Assembly (NCBI RefSeq): GCF_000550785.1
Contig: NZ_CP004350.1
Span: 1,592,009 to 1,656,008 of the forward strand
DNA length: 64,000 nucleotides
Direction: 5' to 3'
Source: Corynebacterium casei LMG S-19264
GTDB taxonomy: Bacteria > Actinomycetota > Actinomycetes > Mycobacteriales > Mycobacteriaceae
Position numbers and translations under genes: made by a program. Of the stretch, positions 63,037 to 64,000 are shown piece after piece. The notes under the pieces were generated by a model. The model worked only from the letters and a program-made list of their open reading frames with translations. It made no database searches and was not told the origin of the DNA. Each line of letters opens with the position of its first letter. Position 1 is the stretch's first letter.

Positions 63037-64000
63037 ATGCCCCAATCCCGCAGGCTACTCTCCCTTGTCGCCGCCTTTTCCCTACTGCTCGCTGGGTGTG
63101 ATTTTGCGCCTGGAGAGGACGCCCCGCGCACGACCATTACCACGACGATTACGACCTCAGCACAGCCAGAGGACACAACTTCCGAAGAACCAAGTGAAGA
63201 TGAAGCATCCTCGGTTGAAGCCGCCGCGTTGAATGCTTATCGTGTGGTAATTGCGAACCCCGAGGATTACCCAGTAAACCCGGCAGCGCAGTATGAACCC
63301 CGTGGTGGTTACCAGTATGCGCTCGTGGAAGCAACATCAGACAATACTCCAGAACTGTTAGTGCGAGTTAACGGAATGGAATACTCCCCAGTGCTCGTTT
63401 TCTCCTACGACTCAGGTTCTGAAACCGCAGTGCAAACTGATGACGTGCTGATCGATGGCGCCGCAGGTGCAGGAGGCGGCCGATCAAGGGTTTGGGCTTC
63501 CAAAGCAGGCGAAGGTTTATACCAAGTTGATTATCACTCATTACGGACGGAAGCATACAGCTCCCTATTCCACATAGCTGGCAGTACACTCAAGAATGTT
63601 GAAAACCAAGTCAAGTTCAACATCAAAACCCCTGCAGACGACCATCAACCAATCGTCTGGTACGACACCACGGAACCAGAAGGCTTTAACATAGTTCAGG
63701 GCGCTGGCGGGGCCGCCCCTGGGGTAGAAGAAATTACTCCGTATGGAACAGCCAACACGGAAACTGAGGCAGAAGTAGCCCCCGCCGATGGTACTTACCG
63801 CTTCTCTGGTGAGGTCGTCATCATGACCAATGCCGACTTTTCCGAGGGGCCTGCAAATGGCGAACCACTAGACCAAGAACACATCATCCTAACCTTGGAT
63901 TCACCTCAGGAAGTCACTGCTCAAACCCCAGCAAATTCGCACCGTACAGCGACGATGACTCAGGTTGTCCTCCATCCATACAACAGTGATAAGCCCATCG
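63037..64000 (+). CDS. Putative secreted lipoprotein, 3' end outside window
   Basis: An open frame of 321 codons from ATG 63037 (AAGGA 6 nt upstream) to the right edge. The N-terminus is a lipoprotein signal peptide with lipobox LLAG followed by Cys21, then a linker of about 35 residues rich in Thr, Ser and Glu (TTITTTITTSAQPEDTT), typical of envelope lipoproteins that cross the corynebacterial wall. The remainder shows beta-rich segments (AYRVVIANPEDYPVNPAAQY) with no family I recognise. Its C-terminus is not in this window. Confidence 0.8.
   Translation, partial: MPQSRRLLSLVAAFSLLLAGCDFAPGEDAPRTTITTTITTSAQPEDTTSEEPSEDEASSVEAAALNAYRVVIANPEDYPVNPAAQYEPRGGYQYALVEATSDNTPELLVRVNGMEYSPVLVFSYDSGSETAVQTDDVLIDGAAGAGGGRSRVWASKAGEGLYQVDYHSLRTEAYSSLFHIAGSTLKNVENQVKFNIKTPADDHQPIVWYDTTEPEGFNIVQGAGGAAPGVEEITPYGTANTETEAEVAPADGTYRFSGEVVIMTNADFSEGPANGEPLDQEHIILTLDSPQEVTAQTPANSHRTATMTQVVLHPYNSDKPI

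Overview
This window is a 64 kb stretch of a Corynebacterium chromosome. The assignment to genus rests on the gene content and order (tkt-tal-zwf-opcA-pgl, gap-pgk-tpi-secG, whiA-yvcK-rapZ-uvrC, rib-rpe-rsmB-fmt-def-priA-metK-coaBC-rpoZ-gmk-mihF, pyrRBC-carAB-pyrF, mptB divergent from the suf operon), on the corynebacterial or actinobacterial proteins MptB, mIHF, OpcA and WhiA, and on many GTG/TTG starts. The species cannot be fixed from sequence alone. The window is almost entirely core, vertically inherited housekeeping DNA. I found no insertion sequence, prophage, CRISPR array, tRNA or rRNA.

Layout. 1-2.5 kb: the 5' part of an NAD(P)-binding protein (runs off the left edge), then the conserved UPF0237 (ACT)/UPF0210 pair. 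2.7-6.3 kb: a four-gene osmoprotectant (betaine/choline/carnitine-type) ABC importer whose ATPase gene is broken by a frameshift and a stop codon. 6.4-14.4 kb (minus strand): an ABC-F ATPase and the complete SUF iron-sulfur operon sufRBDCSU-sufT. 14.6-21.3 kb: mptB (lipomannan/lipoarabinomannan mannosyltransferase), a two-gene ABC exporter, ctaA, qor and convergent ctaB (heme O/A synthesis). 21.7-28.5 kb: the pentose phosphate genes tkt, tal, zwf, opcA and pgl. 28.5-32.2 kb (minus): secG, tpiA, pgk and gap; the ppc gene that lies between tpi and secG in C. glutamicum is absent. 32.6-37.9 kb (minus): whiA, yvcK, rapZ, uvrC. 38-42.8 kb (minus): a PH-domain membrane protein, the riboflavin genes ribH, ribBA, ribC and ribD, and rpe. 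42.8-52.3 kb (minus): rsmB, fmt, def, priA, metK, coaBC, rpoZ, gmk, mihF. 52.7-61.2 kb (minus): the UMP biosynthesis operon pyrR-pyrB-pyrC-carA-carB-pyrF. 61.5-64 kb (plus): a TIGR01777-type epimerase and a lipoprotein that runs off the right edge.

The most useful regulatory reading is in the leaders. A CAAC-N6-GTTC palindrome sits just upstream of sufR (candidate SufR operator). A TAGAC-N6-GTCTA site upstream of metK matches the McbR operator. A hairpin upstream of pyrR resembles a PyrR-binding loop that contains the pyrR Shine-Dalgarno sequence. A 24-bp inverted repeat abuts the candidate -35 box of tkt.

I do not see a new multi-gene system here. The least explained structures are the 97-nt stem-loop between pyrF and mihF (13-bp perfect arms), the quasipalindrome at the frameshift in the osmoprotectant ATPase, and the missing ppc. 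All functional statements rest on recognising protein families by reading; no search was run.
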